Shown: positions 22,660 to 30,684 of the stretch, piece by piece
Numbering within the stretch: the stretch's first letter is position 1
How the letters are laid out: every line of letters starts with the position of its first letter
Assembly (NCBI GenBank): GCA_000955875.1
Contig: JYOE01000028.1
Span: forward strand, 1-59,982
Length of the DNA stretch: 59,982 nt
Direction: 5' to 3'
Origin: Terrabacter sp. 28
GTDB taxonomy: Bacteria; Actinomycetota; Actinomycetes; Actinomycetales; Dermatophilaceae
Translations under genes and position numbers: made by a program
The notes under the pieces: generated by a model
What the model saw: the letters and a program-made list of their open reading frames with translations, nothing else
Told to the model about the DNA's origin: nothing
Database searches by the model: none

Positions 22660-24203
22660 GCGACTCGGACCCGAGGGTCGCCGACGTCCGGGCCCGGCTC
22701 GCCAAGGCTCACGCCGCCTCGGCGAGCGCGCCGGAGAAGGCCCAGGCGAAGCTCGACGCCCAGGGCAAGATCTACGTCCGCGACCGCATCGCGCTGCTCT
22801 TCGACGAGGGCTCCTTCGTCGAGGACGGCCGCTACGCCAACGCGCTCCAGCCCGGGCTACCCGCCGACGGCGTCGTCACCGGCCGCGGCACCGTCGACGG
22901 CCGGCCCGCGATCGTCATCGCCAACGACCCCACCGTCAAGGCCGGGTCATGGGGCTCGCGCACCGTCGAGAAGATCGTGCGCGCCACCGAGATGGCGCTG
23001 CGCGAGGAGCTGCCCGTCTTCTGGTTCGTCGACTCGGCCGGCGCCCGCATCACCGACCAGGTCGAGATGTTCCCGGGCCGACGCGGCGCGGGGCGCATCT
23101 TCCACAACCAGGTCGCGCTGTCGGGCAAGGTGCCGCAGATCTGCTGCCTCTTCGGCCCCAGCGCCGCCGGCGGCGCCTACATCCCCAGCTTCTGCGACCT
23201 CATCATCATGGTCGAGGGCAACGCCTCCATGTACCTCGGCAGCCCCCGCATGGCCGAGATGGTCGTCGGCGAGAAGGTCTCCCTCGAGGAGATGGGCGGT
23301 GCCCGCATGCACTGCACCGTCTCGGGTGTCGGCGACCTGCTCGCCCACGACGACGCCGAGGCCATCGAGCTCGCCAAGCTCTACTTCTCCTACGTGCCCG
23401 GGACGTGGCGCGACCACCCGCCGACGTATGCCGCCGAGGAGCCCGCGACGCCGCTGACCCGCGACACGGTGCCCGAGCGCGAGTCGGTACCCTTCGACAT
23501 CCACGACGTCATCGACGGCCTCGTCGACGACGACTCGTTCTTCGAGCTCAAGCCGCTCTGGGCCGGTGAGCTCGTCATCGGTTTCGGCCGCCTCGACGGA
23601 CAGAGCGTCGGCATCGTCGCCAACAACTCGATGGTCAAGGGTGGCGTGCTCTTCACCGACAGCGCCGACAAGGCCGCCCGGTTCATCTGGCTCTGCGACG
23701 CCTTCAACATCCCGCTGATCTACCTCGCCGACGTGCCCGGCTTCATGATCGGTTCGGAGGTCGAGCGCGGCGGCATCATCCGCCACGGCGCCAAGATGGT
23801 CAGCGCCGTCTCCTCGGCCACGGTCCCGCAGTTCTGCGTCGTCGTGCGCAAGGCGTACGGCGCCGGGCTCTACGCGATGGGCGGCCCCGGCTTCGGCCCC
23901 GACGCCACGATCGCCCTGCCGACCGCGCGCATCGCGGTGATGGGGCCCGAGGCCGCCGTCAACGCCGTCTACGCCAACAAGATCGCCGAGATCGCCGACG
24001 CCGACGAGCAGGCCCGGTTCGTCGCGGACCGCCGCCGCGAGTACGAGGAGGACGTCGACATCGAACGGCTCGCAGCCGACCTCGTGCTCGACTCCATCAT
24101 CGAGGCGGATGAACTGCGCTCGGACCTCGTGCGCCGACTGGCCTATGCTTCCCGGCGTGACCGTCACTTCAGCGAGCGCAGACGCGCCGTCCCGCCGGTC
24201 TGA
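22656..24203 (+). CDS. acyl-CoA carboxylase beta subunit (methylcrotonyl-CoA carboxylase-like)
   Basis: A 515-residue carboxyltransferase with the crotonase-fold halves: FWFVDSAGARITDQVEMFPG, then CLFGPSAAGGAYIPSFCD in the N-terminal half. The C-terminal half has LADVPGFMIGSEVERGGIIR and KAYGAGLYAMGGPGFGPD. These features are closer to AccD1/MccB-type subunits than to AccD5. It uses a biotinylated alpha subunit, probably the one encoded at 12246-14033 because none is in this operon. It starts within the stop of the acyl-CoA dehydrogenase gene. The next gene begins inside its 3' end. Confidence 0.9.
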   Translation: MSDSDPRVADVRARLAKAHAASASAPEKAQAKLDAQGKIYVRDRIALLFDEGSFVEDGRYANALQPGLPADGVVTGRGTVDGRPAIVIANDPTVKAGSWGSRTVEKIVRATEMALREELPVFWFVDSAGARITDQVEMFPGRRGAGRIFHNQVALSGKVPQICCLFGPSAAGGAYIPSFCDLIIMVEGNASMYLGSPRMAEMVVGEKVSLEEMGGARMHCTVSGVGDLLAHDDAEAIELAKLYFSYVPGTWRDHPPTYAAEEPATPLTRDTVPERESVPFDIHDVIDGLVDDDSFFELKPLWAGELVIGFGRLDGQSVGIVANNSMVKGGVLFTDSADKAARFIWLCDAFNIPLIYLADVPGFMIGSEVERGGIIRHGAKMVSAVSSATVPQFCVVVRKAYGAGLYAMGGPGFGPDATIALPTARIAVMGPEAAVNAVYANKIAEIADADEQARFVADRRREYEEDVDIERLAADLVLDSIIEADELRSDLVRRLAYASRRDRHFSERRRAVPPV

Positions 24204-25464
24204 GCCGCGCCTCGGTCACCGGCTCGAGCACCCCGACCGCGAGGCGGAGCTGAAGCAGCCGTTCTGGCGACGGTTCCCCGTCTGGTTCCCCTTCGCGGTC
24301 TTCGGTGTCTCCCGCATCTTCGTGTGGGTCGCGGCCACGTACCTCTCGAGGTACCAGATCCCGCTGCCCATCGGCACCGCCAACATCCGCATCTTCTACC
24401 CGACCCCGGCCGACCCCGGCTACAACGCCGTGATGACCGGCTGGGACGGCCAGTGGTACCGCGTCATCGCCGAGCAGGGCTACCCCGCGGTGCTGCCCCG
24501 CGTCGGCTGGGGCGGCATCGACATGAACCCCTGGGCCTTCTTCCCGGTGTTCCCGATGACCGTCGGGCTCATCATGAAGGTCACCGGCCTGCCGTTCGCC
24601 CTCGTCGCGCCCGTGCTCTCGACCCTCATCGGGTTCGTCGCGATGTACATGCTCTTCAAGCTCGTCGACCAGGTCGTGGGCCGCTGGGAGGCGATCGTCG
24701 CGGTCGTCGCCACGAGCTTCTTCATCGCCTCACCCGCCTTCTCGGCGTCCTACACCGAGTCGACCGCCCTGCTCGGCGTCGTAACGGTGCTCTGGCTGCT
24801 GCGGCGCCGGCAGTACTGGTGGGTCGCCGTGACGCTGCTCGTGCTCTCGCTGAGCCGCAACGTCGTCATCGCCATGGTGCCGGTTATCATCGCGCACGCC
24901 GTGGTGCGCTGGCGGCAGGGTGACGAAGGCCCCCACCCGGGGAGATTCCGGGTCGCGATGGGTGTGCTGGCGGCATACGCAGGCGCACTGACCTGGCTCT
25001 GGCCCACGATCGTGACGATCGCGACGGACACCCCGAACGCGTACAACGACACGATGCTCGCCTGGAACATCGAGACGAAGATCAAGCTCTACCTCTGGTG
25101 GGACCTGCTCTACGACTACTGGGGCGTGCTCGGGCAGGTCGGCGGCGTGCTCGGCGTCGCGGCGTTCGCGTGGCTCATGCTGTCGAGGCACTCGTGGCGC
25201 TGGGGCCCGGAGATCTGGGGCTGGGCAGGTGCCTACCCGGCATACATCATCCTCGTCACCAGCACGACGCCGAGCCGCGTGCGGTACGCGCTGCTCGCGT
25301 TCCCCATGACTCTCGTCATCGCCTGGTTCCTCAAGCTGCCCTGGTGGCGGCGCTACCGCTACTGGGTGCTGGCGCTCATCGTCGTCGCGGGCGCGGCGCA
25401 GATGTGGTGGTGGACCGAGCACTACCTCGTCATCGAGAACCTCACCGACGACCTCTACCCCTGA
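24157..25464 (+). CDS. multi-pass membrane glycosyltransferase (PIG-V/mannosyltransferase-like)
   Basis: About 435 residues with roughly ten hydrophobic helices. After the first helix comes a large extracytoplasmic loop with TGWDGQWYRVIAEQGYP, typical of GT-C fold enzymes that have an Asp in the first loop and use a polyprenyl-phosphate sugar donor. FFPVFPMTVGLI, SASYTESTALLGV and LSRNVVIAMVP resemble the PIG-V-like mannosyltransferase group. The start is uncertain: GTG 24157 and ATG 24145 are both plausible and both overlap the end of the carboxylase gene. It converges on maf with a four-base gap. Confidence 0.83.
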   Translation: MTVTSASADAPSRRSEPRLGHRLEHPDREAELKQPFWRRFPVWFPFAVFGVSRIFVWVAATYLSRYQIPLPIGTANIRIFYPTPADPGYNAVMTGWDGQWYRVIAEQGYPAVLPRVGWGGIDMNPWAFFPVFPMTVGLIMKVTGLPFALVAPVLSTLIGFVAMYMLFKLVDQVVGRWEAIVAVVATSFFIASPAFSASYTESTALLGVVTVLWLLRRRQYWWVAVTLLVLSLSRNVVIAMVPVIIAHAVVRWRQGDEGPHPGRFRVAMGVLAAYAGALTWLWPTIVTIATDTPNAYNDTMLAWNIETKIKLYLWWDLLYDYWGVLGQVGGVLGVAAFAWLMLSRHSWRWGPEIWGWAGAYPAYIILVTSTTPSRVRYALLAFPMTLVIAWFLKLPWWRRYRYWVLALIVVAGAAQMWWWTEHYLVIENLTDDLYP

Positions 25465-25468
25465 CCGG

Positions 25469-26131
25469 CTACTGCTGCCCGGCACCACCGACGACGTCGA
25501 ACCAGCCGATTCCGGCGTCGCCGAGCAGCTCGCGCAGCAGCGGCAGGGACAGGCCGACGACGTTGTGGTGGTCGCCCTCGACAGCGGTGACGAAGGCGCC
25601 ACCGAGCCCGTCGATCGTGAACGCGCCGGCGACGGTGAGCGGCTCGCCCGTCGCGACGTAGGCGTCGATCTCGTCGTCGGAGAGCTTCGCGAAGTGGACG
25701 GTCGTCGACGCGGTCGCGCCGAGGGTGGCGCCGCCCGGACCGCGGTCGTCGACGAGCCAGTGCCCCGTGTGCAGCACCCCCGAGCGGCCGCGCATCCGGT
25801 GCCAGCGGCTGACCGCCTCGGCGGCGTCGGCCGGCTTGCCGTGCACCTCCCCGTCGAGCTCGAGCACGGAGTCGCACCCGACGACGACGGCTTCGTCGTC
25901 GAGGCCCGACGCGACGTCCTCGGCCTTCGCCCGCGCCAGGAGCAGGGCGATGTCGGCGGGCTCGAGCGGGCCGTAGCGCTCGGTGGCCTCGGCCACGGCG
26001 AGGTCCTCGTCGACGTCGCTCACGACGACGGTCGGATCGATGCCGGCAGCACGCAGGGTCGAGAGGCGCGCGGGCGAGGCCGAGGCGAGGACGAGGTGGA
26101 CCGCGGCAGCGTCGGGGAGGGGGGTCGACAT
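25469..26131 (-). CDS. maf: Maf-like nucleoside triphosphate pyrophosphatase
   Basis: A 220-residue house-cleaning NTP pyrophosphatase. It begins LVLASASPARLSTLRAAG (the family SxSPxR motif), followed by AKAEDVA, VVGCDSVLELDGEVHGKP with the catalytic Asp, a Ser/Arg-containing RMRGRSGVLHTGH, and FTIDGLGGAFVTAVEGDHHN. It releases pyrophosphate from non-canonical or pyrimidine nucleotides. In M. tuberculosis maf also lies near accD5/accE5 and sseA. A TACGAT box six bases before the ATG suggests a leaderless start. Confidence 0.93.
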   Translation of the reverse strand: MSTPLPDAAAVHLVLASASPARLSTLRAAGIDPTVVVSDVDEDLAVAEATERYGPLEPADIALLLARAKAEDVASGLDDEAVVVGCDSVLELDGEVHGKPADAAEAVSRWHRMRGRSGVLHTGHWLVDDRGPGGATLGATASTTVHFAKLSDDEIDAYVATGEPLTVAGAFTIDGLGGAFVTAVEGDHHNVVGLSLPLLRELLGDAGIGWFDVVGGAGQQ

Positions 26132-26137
26132 GCCGTC

Positions 26138-26143
26138 ATCGTA
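26138..26143 (-). promoter_or_regulatory. -10 box of maf
   Basis: TACGAT on the minus strand ends six bases before the ATG at 26131, the leaderless spacing seen elsewhere in the window. Confidence 0.4.
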
Positions 26144-26170
26144 GGGGCCGGCCGAGAGCCGGGGACGACG

Positions 26171-26203
26171 GACGGCGCCGCCCCGGTCCGGGGCGGCGCC
26201 GTC
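26171..26203 (-). terminator. terminator after surface-protein gene
   Basis: A perfect 14-bp stem (26171-26184 with 26190-26203) has a five-base loop GGTCC. It lies just downstream of the large secreted protein gene on the minus strand and upstream of maf. Confidence 0.8.
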
Positions 26204-26228
26204 GTCGTCGTGGCAGCTGCGTGGCGCG

Positions 26229-27030
26229 TCAGGCGATCGCTGCCGTCTGGGCCGAGTAGACGGCCTTGGTGAGGTAGCCGGACCTGACGCCCGTGACCCT
26301 GACCTTGACGTACTTGCCCTTGTCGAGGCTCGTCAGCTTGTACGACCTCGCGGTCGCCCCCGAGATGGCGACGCCGGAGCGGTACCACTGGTAGGTGAAC
26401 GTCGTCGGCGCAGGGGTCCACGTGCCGGGCACGGCCGTCAGCGTGTAGGCGACCTTGCGGGTGCCGGAGATGGTCGGGGTCGGTGCGGTGAACGCGCCGA
26501 GCACCGCGGCCGTCGCCGCCGAGGTCCGTGCCGTCGTGAGGTAGCCGGACTTGGCCCCGGTGACCTTGACCGTCATCGTCTTGGCCTGGTCGGTGGTCGT
26601 CAGCCTGTAGGTGCTCGCCGTCGCGCCCGAGATGGCGACGCCGGAGCGGTACCACTGGTAGGTCAGGGTGACCGGCGCCGGGCCCCACGCGCCGGGAACC
26701 GCCGTCAGGGTGTAGCCGACGGCCTTGGTGCCGCTGATGGTCGGTGTCGGGGCCGTGAGGGCACCGAGCACCGCGCTGGTCGCGGACGACGTCCTCGCCG
26801 CGGTGGCGTATCCCGATTTCGTGCCCGTGACCTTGACGGTCATCGTCTTGGCCTGGTCCGTGGTCGTCAGCGTGTAGGTGCTGGCGGTCGCGCCCGAGAT
26901 GGCGACGCCGGAGCGGTACCACTGGTAGGTCAGGGTGACCGGCGCCGGGCCCCACGTGCCGGGGACGGCCGTGAGCGTGTAGCCGACGGCCTTGGTGCCG
27001 CTGATCGTCGGCGTCGGGGCCGAGAGCGCG
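26229..27030 (-). repeat. three 267-bp tandem repeats inside the secreted protein gene
   Basis: The three last Ig-like units recur with a period of exactly 267 bases (matching points near 26467, 26734 and 27001), equal to 89 codons. The two inner units are almost identical in DNA, including synonymous sites, which indicates recent duplication or gene conversion. Confidence 0.88.
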
Positions 27031-28691
27031 CCCAGCACGACCGGGCCGGTCGCCGCCTGCTGGAGAGTGCCGGCGCCGTTCTGGCCGTAGGCGCTCATGC
27101 GCAGCGTGATCCGCTTGCCCATCATCGCGCTCGTCAGCGCCAGCGGCGGCGGTTGGTCGTAGCCGTAGCTCGTATCCTGCGGCACGCCGCCGACGACCCA
27201 GGTGTACGAGGGGTTCCAGTCGCCGGCCGGGGCGATGGCGCCGTGGGCGGCCGTCAGCGAGCTGCCGACGACCCCGCTGCCGGAGATGGTCAGCGGGCTC
27301 GACAGCGACGGGGCACCGGAGCCCATGACCTCGGCGCCGTTGGCGTGCATCACGGCGCTGCGGTACCCGGCGAGTGCACCGGTCACCTTCGCGGTGACGT
27401 AGGAGCCGGCGAGGTCGCTGGTCGTCGTGAACGTCGACCCGGTGGCTCCGGCGATGGGCACCAGCCCGTCCGTGCCCTGACGCATCCACTGGTAGGTCAG
27501 GGCCACGCCCGACGGGCCCCACGCGCCGGGGTCGACGGTGAGCGTGCTGCCCACCGCCGACGAGCCGCTCACGAACGGATCGCCGGCGGTGAGGCCGTTG
27601 CCGGCCACGGGGAGGACCATCGTGAGCTCGCGCTTGCGGTTGTCGCTGGTCACGGTGAAGGATGTCGCGGCGTCGAGTGTCGCCACGTTGTCGTAGCAGC
27701 GGTCCTGGTAGCGCGTGGCGGGTGCCCAGCCGTTGTCGTACCACGTGTCGTAGACGCAGACCTTGTACGTCTTGCCGAGCTCGGTCTCCTCCGCGAAGGT
27801 GCCGTCGGCGCCGGTGAGGAGCGGGCCGTACTGGCGCCCCCACCAGTCGCCCTCGGCCGGGCGGTACTCGAAGAGGTTCCAGTTGACGTTCTCGAGAGGC
27901 TTGCCGGCGGCGTCGGTCACCGTGACGACGACGCCGGTCCACGGGTCGAGGACGAAGTTGACGCCGGTGATCGTCGTGCCGGCCGGGATGTTCCAGGCGA
28001 CGTAGTCACTCGTGCTCTTCGTGCCGTCCCAGCTCGCCGAGGCGTACTGGTGCCGGTCGTTCGGGTCGTAGGCCCAGACGTTGCTGGGTCCCGACTCGAC
28101 GCCGGTCAGGGTGAAGGTCCCGTCGGCGGCCGACGTGGTGTCGTTCGACATGCCGCCCGTGGTCTTGGTGGCGTCGACGGCGAAGCCGCTGACGGGCTGG
28201 CCGGCCGTGTTCTTCACGGTGCCCTTGATGGTGGAGCGGCGGTCGAGCTGGATGTTTGCGACGGTGGCCGTCGCGCCGGCGGTGACGGGCGTCGCGTCGT
28301 CGAAGCTGCCCTTGTTCGCGTACCACTCGGTGCCCCACTGCGTGGCGCACGTCATCTGGCCCCAGCAGCCCGCCTCCATCTTGTAGGGGCCGGGCGAGGT
28401 GAAGGTGGCGGTGTAGGTGCCGTCGGACCGGAACGTGACCGATCCGGCGTCGTTGTAGGCGGCGTCGTAGAACCAGAGCCCTGCGTCGCCGACGCCGACG
28501 ACGGCGCCGGCCGCGTCGAGTCCGGTGACGCGGCCCGAGATGGTGTAGGTGGCGGCGTTGGCCGAGGGCGCGGCCAACGGCAGCAGCCCGAGTGCGACGG
28601 TGGTCGCGGTGAGCACGGTCAGGAGACGGCGCGCAGCGCGGCGCGTGGTCGTCCCCTCGGCCCGGCGCACCGCTGTGCGGTGGCGGAACAC
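26229..28691 (-). CDS. large secreted repeat protein with carboxypeptidase-regulatory-like and Ig-like repeats
   Basis: An 820-residue exported protein. The basic N-terminus (RRAARR) and hydrophobic core ending PLAAPSANA|ATYT form a signal peptide cleaved near residue 47. Two or three beta-sandwich domains of the carboxypeptidase-regulatory type follow (YTISGRVTGLD, STIKGTVKNTAGQPVSGFAV, GVVVTVTDAAGKPLENV). The C-terminal half holds about five repeats with a LTYQWYRSGVAISGATASTY signature; the last three are nearly identical 89-residue units. No LPXTG or C-terminal anchor is visible, so it is probably secreted or bound non-covalently. The GTG start has GGGGAG upstream. Confidence 0.83.
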   Translation of the reverse strand: MFRHRTAVRRAEGTTTRRAARRLLTVLTATTVALGLLPLAAPSANAATYTISGRVTGLDAAGAVVGVGDAGLWFYDAAYNDAGSVTFRSDGTYTATFTSPGPYKMEAGCWGQMTCATQWGTEWYANKGSFDDATPVTAGATATVANIQLDRRSTIKGTVKNTAGQPVSGFAVDATKTTGGMSNDTTSAADGTFTLTGVESGPSNVWAYDPNDRHQYASASWDGTKSTSDYVAWNIPAGTTITGVNFVLDPWTGVVVTVTDAAGKPLENVNWNLFEYRPAEGDWWGRQYGPLLTGADGTFAEETELGKTYKVCVYDTWYDNGWAPATRYQDRCYDNVATLDAATSFTVTSDNRKRELTMVLPVAGNGLTAGDPFVSGSSAVGSTLTVDPGAWGPSGVALTYQWMRQGTDGLVPIAGATGSTFTTTSDLAGSYVTAKVTGALAGYRSAVMHANGAEVMGSGAPSLSSPLTISGSGVVGSSLTAAHGAIAPAGDWNPSYTWVVGGVPQDTSYGYDQPPPLALTSAMMGKRITLRMSAYGQNGAGTLQQAATGPVVLGALSAPTPTISGTKAVGYTLTAVPGTWGPAPVTLTYQWYRSGVAISGATASTYTLTTTDQAKTMTVKVTGTKSGYATAARTSSATSAVLGALTAPTPTISGTKAVGYTLTAVPGAWGPAPVTLTYQWYRSGVAISGATASTYRLTTTDQAKTMTVKVTGAKSGYLTTARTSAATAAVLGAFTAPTPTISGTRKVAYTLTAVPGTWTPAPTTFTYQWYRSGVAISGATARSYKLTSLDKGKYVKVRVTGVRSGYLTKAVYSAQTAAIA

Positions 28692-28810
28692 GGTCTTCTC
28701 CCCTGTGAGCTGTGAGGCGCCTGCGTGGAGTCGGCGGCGCGAGCACAGCATAGGTGCGCCGCAGAGCTCCCGGCGATGGGGAGGAGTACCCATTCGTCGC
28801 ACCGCGCACG

Positions 28811-28841
28811 ACGGCCCCCGACCCTGCTGGTCGGGGGCCGT
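28811..28841 (-). terminator. terminator after the DUF885 gene
   Basis: A perfect 13-bp stem (28811-28823 with 28829-28841) has loop CTGCT. It lies 36 bases past the stop of the DUF885 gene on the minus strand and upstream of the secreted protein gene. Confidence 0.8.
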
Positions 28842-28876
28842 CCGCGGCTCGTGATGACGCGCTTTGCCAGGGCTGG

Positions 28877-30571
28877 TCAGATCTCCTGGAGCACCGCTGC
28901 CCGCAGCGTGTCGAGGCCGACGCCGCCGATGTCGAGGGCGCGGCGGTGGAACGCCTTGAGGTCGAAGGCGTCGCCCTCGCGCTCGCGCACCTCGTCACGC
29001 AGCTGCAGCCACAGTCGCTCGCCGATCTTGTAGCTCGGCGCCTGACCGGGCCAGCCGAGGTAGCGGTTGAGCTCGAACTTCAGGATCTTCTCGTCCATGA
29101 AGCCGTAGCGGGTCAGGTAGGTCCACGCCTTGTCGTAGTCCCACGCCCCGCCACCGACCTCTTCGGGCGCGTCGAAGCCGCAGTGCACGCCGATGTCGAT
29201 GACGACGCGGGCGGCCCGAAGTGACTGTCCTGCAAGCCAACCCATGCGGTTGCCGGGGTCGTCCATGTAGCCGAGCTCGGCCATGAGGCGCTCGGCGTAG
29301 AGCGCCCAGCCCTCGCCGTGCCCGGACGTCCACGCCTCGATGCGCCGCCACTTGTTGAGCAGCGACGACCGGTAGACGGTCTGGGCGACCTGGAGGTGGT
29401 GGCCCGGGACGCCCTCGTGGTAGACGGTCGTCAGCTCGTTCCAGGTGCGGAACTCGGTGTTGCCCTTGGGCACCGACCACCACATCCGCCCCGGTCGGGT
29501 GAAGTCGTCGCTGGGACCGGTGTAGTAGATGCCGCCGGTCTGCGTGGGCGCGATCATGCACTCGATGGTCTGGACGGGTCCGGGGATGTCGAAGTGGACG
29601 TCCTTGAGCTGCGCGATGACCTCGTCGGCGCGCTCCTGCATCCACGCCTTGAGGGCGTCGGTGCCGTGGAGGTGGTACTTCTCGTCGGCGTCGAGGATCT
29701 CGACCCCGCGCTGCACGCTGGCGCCGGGCTCGAGCCCCTCGGCGATCTCGGTCATCTGCGCGTCGAGGCTCGCGACCTCCTGCTGGCCCCAGCGATAGGT
29801 CTCCTCGAGGTCGACGGCCGCACCGAGGAAGTAGCGCGACTCGAGCCGGTAGCGGTCGATGCCGCAGGCGTCCGCCTCCGGCGCGTGGGGCAGCAGCTCC
29901 CGCTCCAGCCAGTCGGCCATCTCGCCGTATGCCGCCGCTGCCGCCGCCGCCGCGTCGGCCAGCCGTGCCTTCACGTCACCCTCGAGGGGGGCATCGCCGA
30001 CGGAGGCGTCGGCGACGATCTTCGCGAAGTAGCCGTCGTCGGTGACGAGGTCGCGCGACTGCTCGGCGCACGCCTCGACCTGGCGGAGAGGGGAGACCTG
30101 GCCGCGCTCGCGAGCCACGAGCAGGGACTCCTTGTAGCCCTCGAGGGCGGCCGGGACCTTGGCCATGCGGGCGGCGAAGGTGCTCCAGTGCTCCTCGGTG
30201 TCCTGGGGCATGAGGTCGAACACGTCGCGCACGGACTGGAGCGGCGACGCGAGGACGTTCAGCGACATCTCGTCGAGCCCGGCGGCATACCGGTCCTCGG
30301 AGAGCTGGAGGCGCTCGGTCATCGCGTCGATGGTGACGCGGTCGACGTCGTCGGCGGCGGTCGCGTCGGCGAGCTCGGCGAGGGTGGCGCGACGCAGCGT
30401 CGACGCGGCGGCGTTGCCGGCCGGGGAGAGGTCGTCGAGGTCCTCCTCGGCGCCGGGGACACCGAGGAAGGTCGCGTTGATGGGGCTGAGGGCGACGGCG
30501 GCGTCGAAGTAGGTCTCCGCGATGCGGTCCACGTCGGTCCGGGGTCGCGCTGTCTGGGTGTTGGCAGTCAC
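28877..30571 (-). CDS. DUF885-family putative metallopeptidase
   Basis: A 564-residue protein of the DUF885 family. It carries a zinc-peptidase-like motif in TTVYHEGVPGHHLQVAQ, with His and Glu placed as in HExxH-type sites (HEGVPGHH). A second Glu occurs in GWALYAERLMAELGYM, and further family features include MIAPTQTGGIYYTGPSDDF and NRYLGWPGQAPSYKIG. Members are mostly uncharacterised but some act as peptidases. No signal peptide is seen, so it is probably cytoplasmic. The GTG at 30571 follows a TACGTT box by six bases, suggesting a leaderless message. Confidence 0.88.
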   Translation of the reverse strand: MTANTQTARPRTDVDRIAETYFDAAVALSPINATFLGVPGAEEDLDDLSPAGNAAASTLRRATLAELADATAADDVDRVTIDAMTERLQLSEDRYAAGLDEMSLNVLASPLQSVRDVFDLMPQDTEEHWSTFAARMAKVPAALEGYKESLLVARERGQVSPLRQVEACAEQSRDLVTDDGYFAKIVADASVGDAPLEGDVKARLADAAAAAAAAYGEMADWLERELLPHAPEADACGIDRYRLESRYFLGAAVDLEETYRWGQQEVASLDAQMTEIAEGLEPGASVQRGVEILDADEKYHLHGTDALKAWMQERADEVIAQLKDVHFDIPGPVQTIECMIAPTQTGGIYYTGPSDDFTRPGRMWWSVPKGNTEFRTWNELTTVYHEGVPGHHLQVAQTVYRSSLLNKWRRIEAWTSGHGEGWALYAERLMAELGYMDDPGNRMGWLAGQSLRAARVVIDIGVHCGFDAPEEVGGGAWDYDKAWTYLTRYGFMDEKILKFELNRYLGWPGQAPSYKIGERLWLQLRDEVREREGDAFDLKAFHRRALDIGGVGLDTLRAAVLQEI

Positions 30572-30577
30572 CCGGCG

Positions 30578-30583
30578 AACGTA
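30578..30583 (-). promoter_or_regulatory. -10 box of the DUF885 gene
   Basis: TACGTT on the minus strand ends six bases before the GTG at 30571. The region 30633-30684 just upstream holds degenerate 12-base repeats of the GTCGACGCCG type. Confidence 0.4.
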
Positions 30584-30632
30584 TGCGAGCGCGGCGGCGC
30601 GTGCCAGTGCATTGACGGCGGGGCGCGCCGCC

Positions 30633-30684
30633 GCCGAGTCGACGCCGAGTCGACGCCGGATCGGCGCCGGGTCGACGCCGGCGG
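30633..30684. repeat. short degenerate GTCGACGCCG-type repeats
   Basis: About four copies of a roughly 12-base unit (GAGTCGACGCCG and variants such as GGATCGGCGCCG) lie in the 113-base gap between the DUF885 gene and the kinase stop. They may simply reflect slippage; a weak terminator role is possible. Confidence 0.6.
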
